From positions 496,001-560,000 of the forward strand of contig JADJCM010000001.1 of NCBI GenBank assembly GCA_016703225.1: DNA of 64,000 nucleotides, given 5' to 3'. The translations under genes and the position numbers were made by a program. How positions within the stretch are numbered: the stretch's first letter is position 1; every line of letters starts with the position of its first letter. This stretch comes from Lysobacterales bacterium (GTDB lineage Bacteria; Pseudomonadota; Gammaproteobacteria; Xanthomonadales; Ahniellaceae). Below, piece by piece: positions 1 through 8,458 of the stretch. The notes beneath the pieces were generated by a model, which was given only the letters and a program-made list of their open reading frames with translations, was not told the origin of the DNA and made no database searches.

Positions 1-64
1 GCCGGTCAGCCGGACCCACAGGAGGCCGGGGTCCGCTCTGCTCTCGTGGGTCTGGCTGACCGGC
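1..64. repeat. REP-like inverted repeat (GTGGGT head)
   Basis: Two 19-nt arms (1-19 and 46-64) are reverse complements with one mismatch, separated by 26 nt. Each arm read outward-in starts with GTGGGT and contains a smaller CCGG palindrome. The heads match those at 3433-3573 and 54671-54737, so these belong to one repeat family. The right arm overlaps the last base of the stop codon of the histidine kinase gene, so it may also act as its transcription terminator or mRNA-stabilising hairpin. Confidence 0.6.
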
Positions 65-3000
65 TACGCCGTTGAAAACCAGCCAGACGCTCTCCCCGCC
101 AGCAACCGGTTCATCAGCGACTTCAGCGCGAGTGGCTTGACTGGCTTGTGCAGCAACTGACAGCCGGCGGCGAGCACGGCTTCGCGTACGGCGTCGGAAT
201 GATCGGCGGTGATGACGATGGTCGGCACGTCACCGATCTGCTCGCGCAGTTGCGCGCACAGTTCGAGGCCGTCGTGGCCGCCGTCGAGGTGGTAGTCGAG
301 CAACAGCAGATCGGGACGCCGCAACGCCGCCCTGGCCTGCGCCGCGTCGCCGGCGTGCGTGGCCAACACCTCGCAGTGCCAACCTTCGAGCAGTGCCTGC
401 ATCGCGCGCAGCACCGCGGCGTCGTTATCGACCACCAGCACGCAGGCGCGCGGCGCGTGCTCGGTGGCGGCCGCGGCATGAGGCTCCGGTTCGACGCGCG
501 GCGCTGCCAGCGGCACCTCGACCGCGAACATGGTGCCGCGTCCAAGCGTCGAGTGCAGGCGCAGGCGATGCCCGAGCAGGCGCGTGATGCGATCGGCGAT
601 GGCGAGGCCGAGCCCAAGTCCCTGGCTGCCGCGATCGAGGCGCCGGAACTCCTCGAAGATGACGACGCGCTCCGCTTCGGGAATCCCGGGGCCGCTGTCG
701 TGCACCTCGATCGACAACAGCGGACCGTGGCGTCGGCAACCGAGCAGCACGCGCCCGCGCTGGGTGTAGCGCACCGCGTTCGAGAGGAAGTTCTGCAACA
801 CGCGGCGCAGCAGTTGCGGGTCGCTTTCGACCCAGGCGCGGGTGGCGACGCAATGCAGCGCCAGCCCGCGCTCCGCTGCCAGCACGCGGAACTCGCTGGC
901 CAGGTGCTGCAGCACTTCATCAAGCGCAAACGCGCGCACGCTCGGCGTCATGCCGCCGGCGTCGAGACGCGAAATATCGAGCAGGCCGGCGAGCAGCGAC
1001 TCGGCCGAAGTCAGCGCGCCGTCGATCTGCTGCACGCCCTCCTGGTATTCGCCATGGCGCAGCGACTGCGCCAGCGCGTGTGTGAACAGGTGCGCGGCGT
1101 GGATCGGTTGCAGCAGGTCGTGGCTGACCGCCGCGAGGAAGCGCGTCTTTGCCTGATTGGCGCGCTCGGCCCCGGCACTCGCCAACGCCAGCGCCGCAGT
1201 GCGTTCGTCGACGCGCTGTTCCAGCGTCTCTGCGGCGTGCTTGAGCTCGGCTTCCTTGGCGCGATAGGCGGTGACGTCGGTGAAGGTGGCAACGAAACCA
1301 CCGCCCGGCATCGGATTGCCGCGGATTTCGACCACCGCACCATCCGCAAATCGCCGTTCGCTGACGTAGGGCGTGCCGGCGCGCATGAGCTGCAGACGCC
1401 GCTCCAGATCCGCTGTGCCGGCGCGGCTGCCACCGAGGCCACGCGCCAGGTTGAAGCGCAGCAGCTCGGCCACCGGCGTACCCACGCGCAGCAGCTGCGG
1501 CGGATAGTCGAAGCGCTCGGCATAGCGCCGATTCCACGCCACCAGACGCAGCTCGGCATCGACCACGCTGATGCCCTGGCTCATGTTCTCGAGCGCGGCT
1601 TCGAGGATTTGCTGGTTGAAGCGCAGCGTCTGCGTCGCCTCGCCGACGAATTCGGCGACCCGCTCCAGTGCCACCGCCGGGGTGCGGCGCGCGGCATCCA
1701 CCAGCAGACGTGCACTAGCGGCGCCGATCACCGGCGCCAACTCGCGCTCGACACGTGCGATGCGCTCGGCACCGGCATGCATCTCGGCGCCGTCGAACAG
1801 CGCCGCGCTCTGGCGCTCCGGCAGAAAGCGCGAGGCCAGCCCGCGCAGCACCGCACTCTCGATGCGACCGGCATCGACCGTGGCGGAGACCGGCGCACGT
1901 CGTGCCAGCAGCAGCATCGCCAGCGTGGTTGCCGCCAGGCTGACGCAGGTGCCGCGCGCGAGCCGGTCGATGCCGCCGAGTCCGGCGAAATTGGCCGGCG
2001 CGAGCAGGTCCAGCGCGCCCGGAAAATGCGGCACGCGATGGCCGGCGAGTTCAGCCGCAAGCGGCAGCAGGATGATCCAGAACCATAGCCCGATGCCGAC
2101 CAGCAAGCCGCCGGACACCGCACGCGCCGGCAGCTGCGGCCGGTACACCGCCGCCACGATCGGCGGTGCCAGCAGCGCCAGCGCCGAGAACGACAAGGCG
2201 CCGATGTCGGCCAGCACCTCGCTCGCGACCATGGCCCGGCTGTAGGCCCAGGCCAGCAGCACCACCAGCGCGATCGCGTAACGGCGATGACGCAGCACCG
2301 CTTCGCGCAGATCGCCCGATGCCGCGGTGGCGCTGCGCACCACGCGCGGCGCGATCCAGTGGTTGGCGATCATGATCGACAAGGTCAGCGCGACCACGAT
2401 GACCATTCCGGTGGCGGCCGACACGCCGCCGAGGAAGGTCAGCAACGCGAGCGCATCGTGGCCCTGCGACAGCGGCAACGCCAGCACGTACAGATCGGAG
2501 GGCACGCGCTCGCCGAACGCGGCTGCACCGACCCAGGCCAGCGGCAAGATCGGCGCCGCGATCAGCAGCAGGTACAGCGGAAACAACCAGCGCGCGGTGG
2601 CCAGATGCGCGCGATCGCGAAGCTCGACGATGCCTAGGTGAAACTGATGCGGCAGCGTGAACATCGCCAGCGCGCCGAGCACGACCAGCGCGAAGAAACC
2701 GCTGTCGGGCCGGAACCCCGGCTGCGCTTGCAGCTGCTGCGACAGATCACCGAGGCCGCCGTGCGCACCGAACATGGCGTAGGCGCCGACTGCGAGCATT
2801 GCCGCCAGCTTGATCAGCGACTCGAACGCGACCGCCAGCACCAGGCCGCGATTGTGTTCGGTGGCAGCAGCGCGGCGGGTACCGAACAGCATGGCGAACA
2901 AAGCCATCACCAACGCGATCCAGAACGCCGCGTCCTGCCACGCCGGCACCTGCGCGGCGCCGCCGGTGAGCATGGCGTAACTCATGGCCACCGCCTTCAG

Positions 3001-3399
3001 CTGCAACGCGACGTAGGGCACCATGCCGAGCACCGCGACCGCAGTGATCAGCGCCGCGAGGCGCGGGTCCTTGCCGAAGCGAGAGGCGATCAGGTCGGCG
3101 AGCGACGCCGAGTTCTGCGCCTCGGCCAGTGCTGCAAGCCGACGCAGGAACGGCATCGCGAACAGGAACAGCAGGAACGTGCCGATGAACGTGGGCGGGA
3201 TCGGCGTGTTCCAGCGCGCCGCCTGGGTGACAGTGCCGTAGAACGTCCACGCCGTGCAGTACACCGCCAGTGACAACGCGTGGATCCACGGCCAGGCACG
3301 AGTGAAGCGCTCACCGCGGCGCTCGCCGTAGAGCGCCACGCCGAACAGCAGCAACAACCAGACCAGGCCGGCGATGACGACGGTGGAGGCGTTCAACAT
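64..3399 (-). CDS. SLC5-type transporter/hybrid sensor histidine kinase-response regulator
   Basis: A 1111-residue membrane hybrid histidine kinase of the CbrA/NahK-like type. The first ~500 residues form about 13 hydrophobic helices resembling sodium/solute symporters (SLC5). A PAS region follows (about 600-715), then a short coiled coil, and a HisKA domain with phospho-acceptor His760 in the motif AAVSHDLLQP. The HATPase domain has an N box (QNFLSNAVRYT) and G boxes (DSGPGIP, GLGLGLAI). The C-terminal receiver has its phospho-Asp at 1035 (LLLLDYHLDGG) and the conserved Lys in HKPVKP. The family couples uptake or sensing of small solutes to phosphorelay control of carbon or nitrogen use. No partner regulator gene lies next to it. 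The start ATG is the first residue of a good membrane anchor. A repeat array occupies the 5' region. Confidence 0.93.
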   Translation of the reverse strand: MLNASTVVIAGLVWLLLLFGVALYGERRGERFTRAWPWIHALSLAVYCTAWTFYGTVTQAARWNTPIPPTFIGTFLLFLFAMPFLRRLAALAEAQNSASLADLIASRFGKDPRLAALITAVAVLGMVPYVALQLKAVAMSYAMLTGGAAQVPAWQDAAFWIALVMALFAMLFGTRRAAATEHNRGLVLAVAFESLIKLAAMLAVGAYAMFGAHGGLGDLSQQLQAQPGFRPDSGFFALVVLGALAMFTLPHQFHLGIVELRDRAHLATARWLFPLYLLLIAAPILPLAWVGAAAFGERVPSDLYVLALPLSQGHDALALLTFLGGVSAATGMVIVVALTLSIMIANHWIAPRVVRSATAASGDLREAVLRHRRYAIALVVLLAWAYSRAMVASEVLADIGALSFSALALLAPPIVAAVYRPQLPARAVSGGLLVGIGLWFWIILLPLAAELAGHRVPHFPGALDLLAPANFAGLGGIDRLARGTCVSLAATTLAMLLLARRAPVSATVDAGRIESAVLRGLASRFLPERQSAALFDGAEMHAGAERIARVERELAPVIGAASARLLVDAARRTPAVALERVAEFVGEATQTLRFNQQILEAALENMSQGISVVDAELRLVAWNRRYAERFDYPPQLLRVGTPVAELLRFNLARGLGGSRAGTADLERRLQLMRAGTPYVSERRFADGAVVEIRGNPMPGGGFVATFTDVTAYRAKEAELKHAAETLEQRVDERTAALALASAGAERANQAKTRFLAAVSHDLLQPIHAAHLFTHALAQSLRHGEYQEGVQQIDGALTSAESLLAGLLDISRLDAGGMTPSVRAFALDEVLQHLASEFRVLAAERGLALHCVATRAWVESDPQLLRRVLQNFLSNAVRYTQRGRVLLGCRRHGPLLSIEVHDSGPGIPEAERVVIFEEFRRLDRGSQGLGLGLAIADRITRLLGHRLRLHSTLGRGTMFAVEVPLAAPRVEPEPHAAAATEHAPRACVLVVDNDAAVLRAMQALLEGWHCEVLATHAGDAAQARAALRRPDLLLLDYHLDGGHDGLELCAQLREQIGDVPTIVITADHSDAVREAVLAAGCQLLHKPVKPLALKSLMNRLLAGRASGWFSTA

Positions 3400-3432
3400 C
3401 GTCGCAGCCTAGCAAAGCCCGCCGCTGCCTGG

Positions 3433-3573
3433 CTCTCGTGGGTCCGATTTCAATCGGACGCTTTCAAGCTCTTGTGGGTCCGATTTCAATCGGGCGCTTT
3501 CAAGCTCTTGTGGGTCCGATTTCAATCGGACGCTTTCAAGCTCTTGTGGGTCCGATTTCAATCGGACGCTTTC
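3433..3573. repeat. Four tandem 36-bp repeats, REP-like
   Basis: Four copies start at 3433, 3469, 3505 and 3541 with exact 36-bp periodicity and nearly no differences. Each unit holds GTGGGT followed by a hairpin, GTCCGAT-TTCA-ATCGGAC, then a constant spacer ending CTTTCAAGCTCTT. The second copy has one change in the right arm (CGGGC for CGGAC). The array fills the gap between the TonB receptor stop codon and the kinase start codon. It is not a CRISPR: the spacers are identical. Confidence 0.85.
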
Positions 3574-3577
3574 GCGA

Positions 3578-5782
3578 TCAGTCGAAGCTGTAGGTCGCCG
3601 CCAAGGTGATCTGGCGCGGCGAACCGTAGAACCCAGTGAGCACGCCGAGCACCGGGATGTTGTAGCCGGTGGTGCGGTATTCCTTGTCGCCCAGATTCGA
3701 ACCCTGCAGCGAGAACGCCCACGGACCGTCGTCTCGCCAGACCAGGCCGGCACCCCACAGGCTGTAGCCGGGCTGGGCGATGACTTCGCTCAGGTCAGTG
3801 GTCGGATAGACCTTGTCCTGATAGCTGCCGGTGACGCGTGCCGCGAGCTCGCCGCCGAACACCGGCCAGGTGTAGCCAAGCGTGAGTGCACCCGAGAGTT
3901 TGGGCGCATTGGTCATGATCTGCGCGTCCGAAACATCCACACCGCGGGTGACGAACTCGTCGTACTCGGCGTCGAGCCAGGCGGCGTTGCCGCTGATGCT
4001 CAGGCGCTCGGTGGCCAGCCACTGCAGCTCCAGCTCCAGGCCCTGTACGGTGGCCTTGCCGGCGTTGGTGAAGTCGCCGAAGAAGGCATCATCGGTGCCG
4101 TCACCGTTGGAGTCGTAAGCGCTGAACACCGACAGCTGGATGTCCTTGTACTGGTTGTGAAACAGCGAAGCGTTGAGGAACACGCTGCTGTCGTTGAAGG
4201 ACTGCTTGCTGCCGATCTCGAAGCTGGTCACCGACTCGTCGTCGAATGGACGCGCCGAAGCCGGCACCGCCGCGGTGTTGGCGCGGATGTTGAAGCCGCC
4301 GCTCTTGAAGCCGCGGCTGACCAGGCCGTAGATCAGGGTGTCGTCATCGATCTGCCAGTCGAGCGAAATCTTCGGCGACACGTTCTTGAAGTCGACCGTG
4401 TCGTGGAAGTCGGCGGCGGTCGAGATCGGCGTGCTGTAGCTGGCGTTGGCGTAGCCCTGGTTGAGCACGTCGGCTTCCTTGCTCTCGTCGGTGTAGCGCA
4501 GGCCGGCGGTGATCGAGAAGGTGTCGGAAATCGGGAAGGTGCCCTCGCCGTAGACCGCCAGCGCTTCGGTATCGACGGTGCCGTTGGTGGTGCCGAAGAT
4601 GGCGTTGAAGAAGTTGTTGAACACGGTGCCGCCGGCCTGGCCCTGGAACCAGTACAGACCGAACACGCCCTGCCAGTCGTCGCCGCCGTAGTTGAACTGG
4701 AACTCCTGGCTGAGCTGGTCGTCGGCGTAGATCGCGCGCACGTCGGCGATCTTGTTGGGCAGCGTGTCGAAGTCGATGTAGGTGTCGGTGTCGGACTCGC
4801 GATACGCCGTGACCGACTTGAACCACCACGCATCGGAGAGGTTCCAGTTGATCGTCGCCGAGGCGCCGTTCATGCCGGTGTCGTTGATGTTGAGCATGCC
4901 GTTCAGCACGTCGTAGCGGTCGTCCAGCGCTGGCGTGTGGGCCGGGTCGGCGGCATTGAACGCATTCAGGCGCCGCGCGCCGCGCACACCGCCCTGGTCA
5001 TCGAGCCAGTCGGCGGAGAGCACCACGCTGACCGCATCGCTCGGATAGAAGCCGAGCGTGCCGCGCGCAACCAGGATTTCCTTGTCGCTGACCTGTTCGC
5101 CAGTCCGCTGGTTCTCACCGAAGCCATCGCGATTGAGCGAGGCCAGCGAGACGCGCCCAACCACCGCGTCGGAGCCGAGCGGCAGGTTCAGGCTGGTCTT
5201 GAGGTCGAGCTGCGAGTGCGTGCCCACCGCGACGGTGGTGCTCGACGAGAACTCGGGCAGCAGCGGCTTGGTCACGTACTTGATCGCACCGCCGATGGTG
5301 TTCTTGCCATACAGCGTGCCCTGGGGGCCGCGCAGCACTTCGACGCGATCGATGTCGATGACGTCGAGCAGCGCGCCTTGCGGCCGCGCCAGATAGACGT
5401 CGTCGAGATAGACTCCGACGCCGGGATCGACGCCCCACAGCGGATCGGACTGGCCGACGCCGCGGATGTAGGCGGTCACCGTCGAGTTGGAACCGCGTGC
5501 GGCATAGACCGTGAGGTTTGGCACCTGCGCGTCCAGATCGCCCATGTCCTGCACGTTCATGCGTTCGAGCGCGGCCTCGGTGAATGCGGTCACCGCGACC
5601 GGGACTTCCTGCAGCGTCTCCTCGCGGCGGCGCGCGGTGACGGTGATGGTGTCCATGGTCGCGGCTTTCTCCGACTCGGCCTTCGCGGCGTCGGTCTTGT
5701 CATCCTCGGCAACGACCGGCAAGGCCGCGCACAAGGACAGCGCGATCGCCAGGGCCAGCGGTGAACGATTCTGCAGCAGCAT
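3578..5782 (-). CDS. TonB-dependent outer-membrane receptor
   Basis: A 734-residue outer-membrane receptor that would import a ligand using TonB energy. It has a signal peptide (MLLQNRSPLALAIALSLC, processed before AEDDK), a TonB-box-like stretch (TITVTARRREE), a plug domain (VPVAVTAFTEAALERM; YIRGVGQSDPLWGVDPGVGV) with the typical VEVLRGPQGTLYGKN motif, and a 22-strand-type barrel ending in AATYSFD. The start is the ATG at 5782, with GGGGGAG about 9 nt upstream; an in-frame ATG 24 nt earlier lacks this. Plug sequences of this style occur in the large sphingomonad/xanthomonad receptor family (plant sugars, steroids, other hydrophobic ligands). The substrate cannot be deduced. It is divergent from a secreted beta-helix gene across a palindrome at 5904-5932. 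Confidence 0.93.
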   Translation of the reverse strand: MLLQNRSPLALAIALSLCAALPVVAEDDKTDAAKAESEKAATMDTITVTARRREETLQEVPVAVTAFTEAALERMNVQDMGDLDAQVPNLTVYAARGSNSTVTAYIRGVGQSDPLWGVDPGVGVYLDDVYLARPQGALLDVIDIDRVEVLRGPQGTLYGKNTIGGAIKYVTKPLLPEFSSSTTVAVGTHSQLDLKTSLNLPLGSDAVVGRVSLASLNRDGFGENQRTGEQVSDKEILVARGTLGFYPSDAVSVVLSADWLDDQGGVRGARRLNAFNAADPAHTPALDDRYDVLNGMLNINDTGMNGASATINWNLSDAWWFKSVTAYRESDTDTYIDFDTLPNKIADVRAIYADDQLSQEFQFNYGGDDWQGVFGLYWFQGQAGGTVFNNFFNAIFGTTNGTVDTEALAVYGEGTFPISDTFSITAGLRYTDESKEADVLNQGYANASYSTPISTAADFHDTVDFKNVSPKISLDWQIDDDTLIYGLVSRGFKSGGFNIRANTAAVPASARPFDDESVTSFEIGSKQSFNDSSVFLNASLFHNQYKDIQLSVFSAYDSNGDGTDDAFFGDFTNAGKATVQGLELELQWLATERLSISGNAAWLDAEYDEFVTRGVDVSDAQIMTNAPKLSGALTLGYTWPVFGGELAARVTGSYQDKVYPTTDLSEVIAQPGYSLWGAGLVWRDDGPWAFSLQGSNLGDKEYRTTGYNIPVLGVLTGFYGSPRQITLAATYSFD

Positions 5783-5903
5783 GTAGATTCTCCCCCGGCA
5801 CGACATGCACCGATCATGGCCGCCAATGTAGAAACTGCGCGTTCAGCGCGCACCTGTACCTTGGTCCAATGCGGCGGCGTGGGCGACGATCGCTCGCAAA
5901 CTT

Positions 5904-5932
5904 GAAAATCCGCAACTTGGTTGCGGATTTTC
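5904..5932. promoter_or_regulatory. 13-bp-arm perfect palindrome in a divergent intergenic region
   Basis: GAAAATCCGCAAC (5904-5916) and its exact reverse complement (5920-5932) flank a TTG loop. It lies between two divergent genes, so it cannot terminate either. It may be an operator shared by the TonB receptor and the beta-helix gene, or the terminator of a short unannotated RNA, because the right arm ends in TTTT. The rest of 5783-6058 shows no coding sequence. Confidence 0.5.
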
Positions 5933-6058
5933 GCCCATGCGCTGCATCACCAAGCTCCAGCACTTTGCTCCGGATCTGCGCCGGCATCCGCTTGCAAGCG
6001 TCGAGCGCAGGCGTAGTCTCGCACCAGCGCCGTTCCGGCTGCGGCGAGGAGCACTGCG

Positions 6059-7690
6059 ATGCGCGCGGCAATCCCGGCAATGACTTGCGTTGTTTTACTC
6101 GTGGCGAGCACGAGCGAAGCCGCCACCTACTATGTGCGCACCGACGGCGGCAGCGCCGGCCAGTGCACCGGGCTCGCCAATGCCGCCTATCCCGGCAGCG
6201 GCAGCAACCAGGCCTGCGCCTGGAACCATCCGTTCTGGGCGCTGCCACCGGGCGGCGTGCAGGCGCTGCGCATCAGCGGCGGCGACACACTGTTGATCGG
6301 CCCCGGCCAGTACCTGCTCGGCTACGGCGCGCCGAACTCGGTCGACTGCGACAGCGGCGGCCGCTGGGACTGCGTGATGCCGGCGCTGCCGGCCGGTCCC
6401 TCGGCATTGCTGCGCACGCGCCTGCTCGGCGTCGGCCATGATGGCGGTTGCGCCGCGCCGCCGCAGTTCTGGGGCAGCGAGCGAGCCACCCACCTGCTCG
6501 ACCTGCGCAACGCCAGCCATGTCGATGTCGCGTGCCTGGAACTGACCGATCACTCCGGCTGCATCGAGTTCCACTCCGGCGGGCTCGCCTGCGAACGCGA
6601 CACGCCGCCCTACGGTCCCTGGGCGGATACCGGCCTGGTCGCCTGGGACGCCACCGACATCAGCTTGCGCGACCTCGACATCCACGGCCTCGCAGTGCGC
6701 GGCGTGCTTGCCGGGCGCCTGGCCGACCTGAGCGTCGAGCGCGTGCGCATCAGCCACAACGGTTGGGTGGGTTGGGATGGCGACATCCCCGACTTCGACG
6801 GCAATACCGGCACCCTGCGCTTTTCGCACTGGATCGTGGAATGGAATGGCTGCGCGCAGACCTGGCCCGGGCTGGTTACCGGCGGCTGCTGGGCACAGGA
6901 AGCCGGCGGCTACGGCGATGGTGTCGGGCTCGGCGCCGGCGGCGGCCACTGGCTGATCTCCGATTCGCGCTTCAACTACAACACCTCCGATGGCCTCGAC
7001 CTGCTCTATCTGGACCAGCCGAGCGCGCAAATCGAACTGCGCCGGGTCGAGGCGCGCGGCAACGCCGGCAACCAGATCAAGACCCGCGGCCACACGTTGA
7101 TCGAGAACAGCATCCTGGTTGGCAACTGCGGCTACTTCGCCGGCCAACCGTTCACGTATCAGGTCGACCACTGCCGTGCGCTCGGCTCAACGCTGAACCT
7201 CGACCTCAATGCCGGCACCCAGGTCCAGCTGATCAACTCCACCCTGTACAGCGAGGGCGACTGCATCATCGGCATCGACAACTCCGGCTGCAACGGCAGC
7301 GAGTCGATCGTCAGCCGCAACAACGTCTTCGTCGGCGACACCGATTTCCTGCAATCGTTCGAGCTGACCTGCTTCGCCTACAACAACGGCTGCCCGGGCA
7401 ATCCGCTCAACCAGGACTACGGCGTGATCCACAACGTCAAGGAAAACCCCTGCCCGCTCGCCGGCAACGACCTGTGCGCCTCGCCGCAGCTCGCCAATCA
7501 AAGCGGCGACAGCTTCGACGCCATGCCGCTGCCGGCAAGCCCCGCACTCGACTCCGGCCTGCCCGTCGGCGGGCTGATTCCCGCACTCGACTTCCGCAGC
7601 TACGAGCGCCCCTTCGGCGCCGGCGTCGATCGCGGCGCGCTCGAACGCGGCGCCGGCCCGATGTTGTTTGCGGACGGGTTCGAGGGGTAG
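6059..7690 (+). CDS. Secreted right-handed beta-helix protein with DGFE C-terminus
   Basis: A 543-residue exported protein. It has a signal peptide (MRAAIPAMTCVVLLVASTSEA) followed by ATYYVRTDGG, the usual opening of right-handed parallel beta-helix (pectate-lyase-like) proteins. Repeated short strands with Asn/Asp turns follow (LRDLDIHGL, LSVERVRISHNG, LIENSILVGNCG), with many Cys residues likely paired after export. The tail is LDFRSYERPFGAGVDRGALERG and then MLFADGFEG at the very end. The tail motif recurs in three other secreted proteins in this window. Enzymatic activity is not evident. GAGGAG lies about 8 nt before the ATG. It is divergent from the TonB receptor, so they may share control. 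Confidence 0.85.
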   Translation: MRAAIPAMTCVVLLVASTSEAATYYVRTDGGSAGQCTGLANAAYPGSGSNQACAWNHPFWALPPGGVQALRISGGDTLLIGPGQYLLGYGAPNSVDCDSGGRWDCVMPALPAGPSALLRTRLLGVGHDGGCAAPPQFWGSERATHLLDLRNASHVDVACLELTDHSGCIEFHSGGLACERDTPPYGPWADTGLVAWDATDISLRDLDIHGLAVRGVLAGRLADLSVERVRISHNGWVGWDGDIPDFDGNTGTLRFSHWIVEWNGCAQTWPGLVTGGCWAQEAGGYGDGVGLGAGGGHWLISDSRFNYNTSDGLDLLYLDQPSAQIELRRVEARGNAGNQIKTRGHTLIENSILVGNCGYFAGQPFTYQVDHCRALGSTLNLDLNAGTQVQLINSTLYSEGDCIIGIDNSGCNGSESIVSRNNVFVGDTDFLQSFELTCFAYNNGCPGNPLNQDYGVIHNVKENPCPLAGNDLCASPQLANQSGDSFDAMPLPASPALDSGLPVGGLIPALDFRSYERPFGAGVDRGALERGAGPMLFADGFEG

Positions 7691-7763
7691 GCGGCGCGGA
7701 CCCTCGGCCAGACAATCCGCAAGGCGGCACATTCACCGATGGCGCGATCTCGGGTTCCTATGC

Positions 7764-7818
7764 TTGTGGCGGGTCGTCGGCGTTCCTAGAATGTGTACGA
7801 ACCAGAAGAGGCGTACAC
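7764..7818 (+). promoter_or_regulatory. Promoter and operator of the vapBC pair
   Basis: A sigma-70-type promoter is visible: TTGTGG (7764-7769), a 17-nt spacer and TAGAAT (7787-7792). Directly downstream, GTGTACG (7793-7799) and CGTACAC (7812-7818) form an inverted repeat 2 nt before the vapB start codon. VapBC complexes normally repress their own promoter through such paired half-sites, so this is the likely autoregulatory operator. Confidence 0.6.
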
Positions 7819-7820
7819 CT

Positions 7821-8015
7821 ATGCGCACGAACATCGTCATCGACGACAAGCTGATGGCCGAAACGCTGCGGGCGACCGGCTTGAGGACCAAACGCGAGGC
7901 GGTCGAGCTGGGCTTGCAGACCTTGCTTCGCCTTCGCAAGCAGGCAGAAATCCGCCGCCTGCGAGGCAAGTTGAACTGGCAAGGCGACCTCGACACGATG
8001 AGGCGGGACAAGTGA
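7821..8015 (+). CDS. vapB: VapB-family antitoxin
   Basis: A 64-residue antitoxin that would bind DNA through its N-terminus and the VapC toxin through its C-terminus. The sequence MRTNIVIDDKLMAETL, then GLRTKREAVELGLQTLLRL, is the short ribbon-helix-helix form of the VapB (DUF2191-like) family. The Lys/Arg-rich tail (LRGKLNWQGDLDTMRRDK) resembles the toxin-neutralising peptide that wraps a PIN domain. The start is placed at the ATG immediately after the operator repeat. It overlaps vapC by 3 nt, so the two are translationally coupled. Confidence 0.88.
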   Translation: MRTNIVIDDKLMAETLRATGLRTKREAVELGLQTLLRLRKQAEIRRLRGKLNWQGDLDTMRRDK

Positions 8016-8413
8016 TCCTGGTTGACTCAAGCGTCTGGATCGACTTCTTCCGCGGCAGGCAAACTCCGCAAACGGACAAGCTCGATTCCCTGCTGGCGAG
8101 CGAGCCACTGGCGATGGGTGATCTCATCCTCGCCGAGGTGTTGCAAGGCACCGGCAGCGACCGCGAGTTCAATGAGGCAAGGCGACTGCTCGGCACGCTC
8201 GAACTCGTCGTGCTTGGTGGCAGTGACGTCGCCATCGAGGCGGCGAAGAACTTCCGGCGACTGCGCGCGAAGGGTGTGACGGTACGCAAGACCATCGACA
8301 CGTTCATCGCGACGCGCTGCATCGTCAGCAACCTGGAACTGCTGCACAACGACCGCGACTTCGACCCCTTCGAGGAACACCTGGGTCTTCGGGTCGTGAC
8401 CTGCAAGCAGTAG
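8012..8413 (+). CDS. vapC: VapC-family PIN-domain ribonuclease toxin
   Basis: A 133-residue PIN-domain toxin, predicted to cleave RNA (tRNA or rRNA in characterised relatives) when VapB is lost. The metal-binding acidic set is intact: Asp5 (ILVDSSVWIDFF), Glu42 (LAEVLQG), Asp96 (KTIDTFIA) and Asp114/Asp116 (HNDRDFDPF). The start is a GTG embedded in the vapB stop codon (GTGA), found from the frame because longer in-frame extensions have no similarity. Length and motif spacing are normal, so the toxin looks active. Confidence 0.9.
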   Translation: MILVDSSVWIDFFRGRQTPQTDKLDSLLASEPLAMGDLILAEVLQGTGSDREFNEARRLLGTLELVVLGGSDVAIEAAKNFRRLRAKGVTVRKTIDTFIATRCIVSNLELLHNDRDFDPFEEHLGLRVVTCKQ

Positions 8414-8452
8414 AACGAGGTCCAGCGCGACGCTGCTCGCGGCGCTCTCGTT
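8414..8452. terminator. Possible bidirectional terminator between convergent genes
   Basis: AACGAG (8414-8419) and AGCGC (8424-8428) pair with GCGCT (8442-8446) and CTCGTT (8447-8452), with a 4-nt bulge on one side. The structure sits exactly between convergent vapC and the GGDEF gene. There is no T-run, so the call is weak. Confidence 0.25.
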
Positions 8453-8458
8453 GAACGG

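Noticed and set aside
148..2088. Long plus-strand open frame opposite the histidine kinase
   Set aside because: It mirrors the kinase codons, is rich in Gln/Arg/His as expected of an antisense frame at high GC, and has no recognisable domain. The kinase on the other strand has complete motifs.
3433..3573. CRISPR-like array
   Set aside because: The periodic 36-bp units have identical spacers and an internal palindrome, with no cas genes nearby. They are tandem REP-like repeats.
4157..5764. Long plus-strand open frame opposite the TonB receptor
   Set aside because: Composition is typical of a shadow frame, and the receptor has a signal peptide, plug and barrel motifs.
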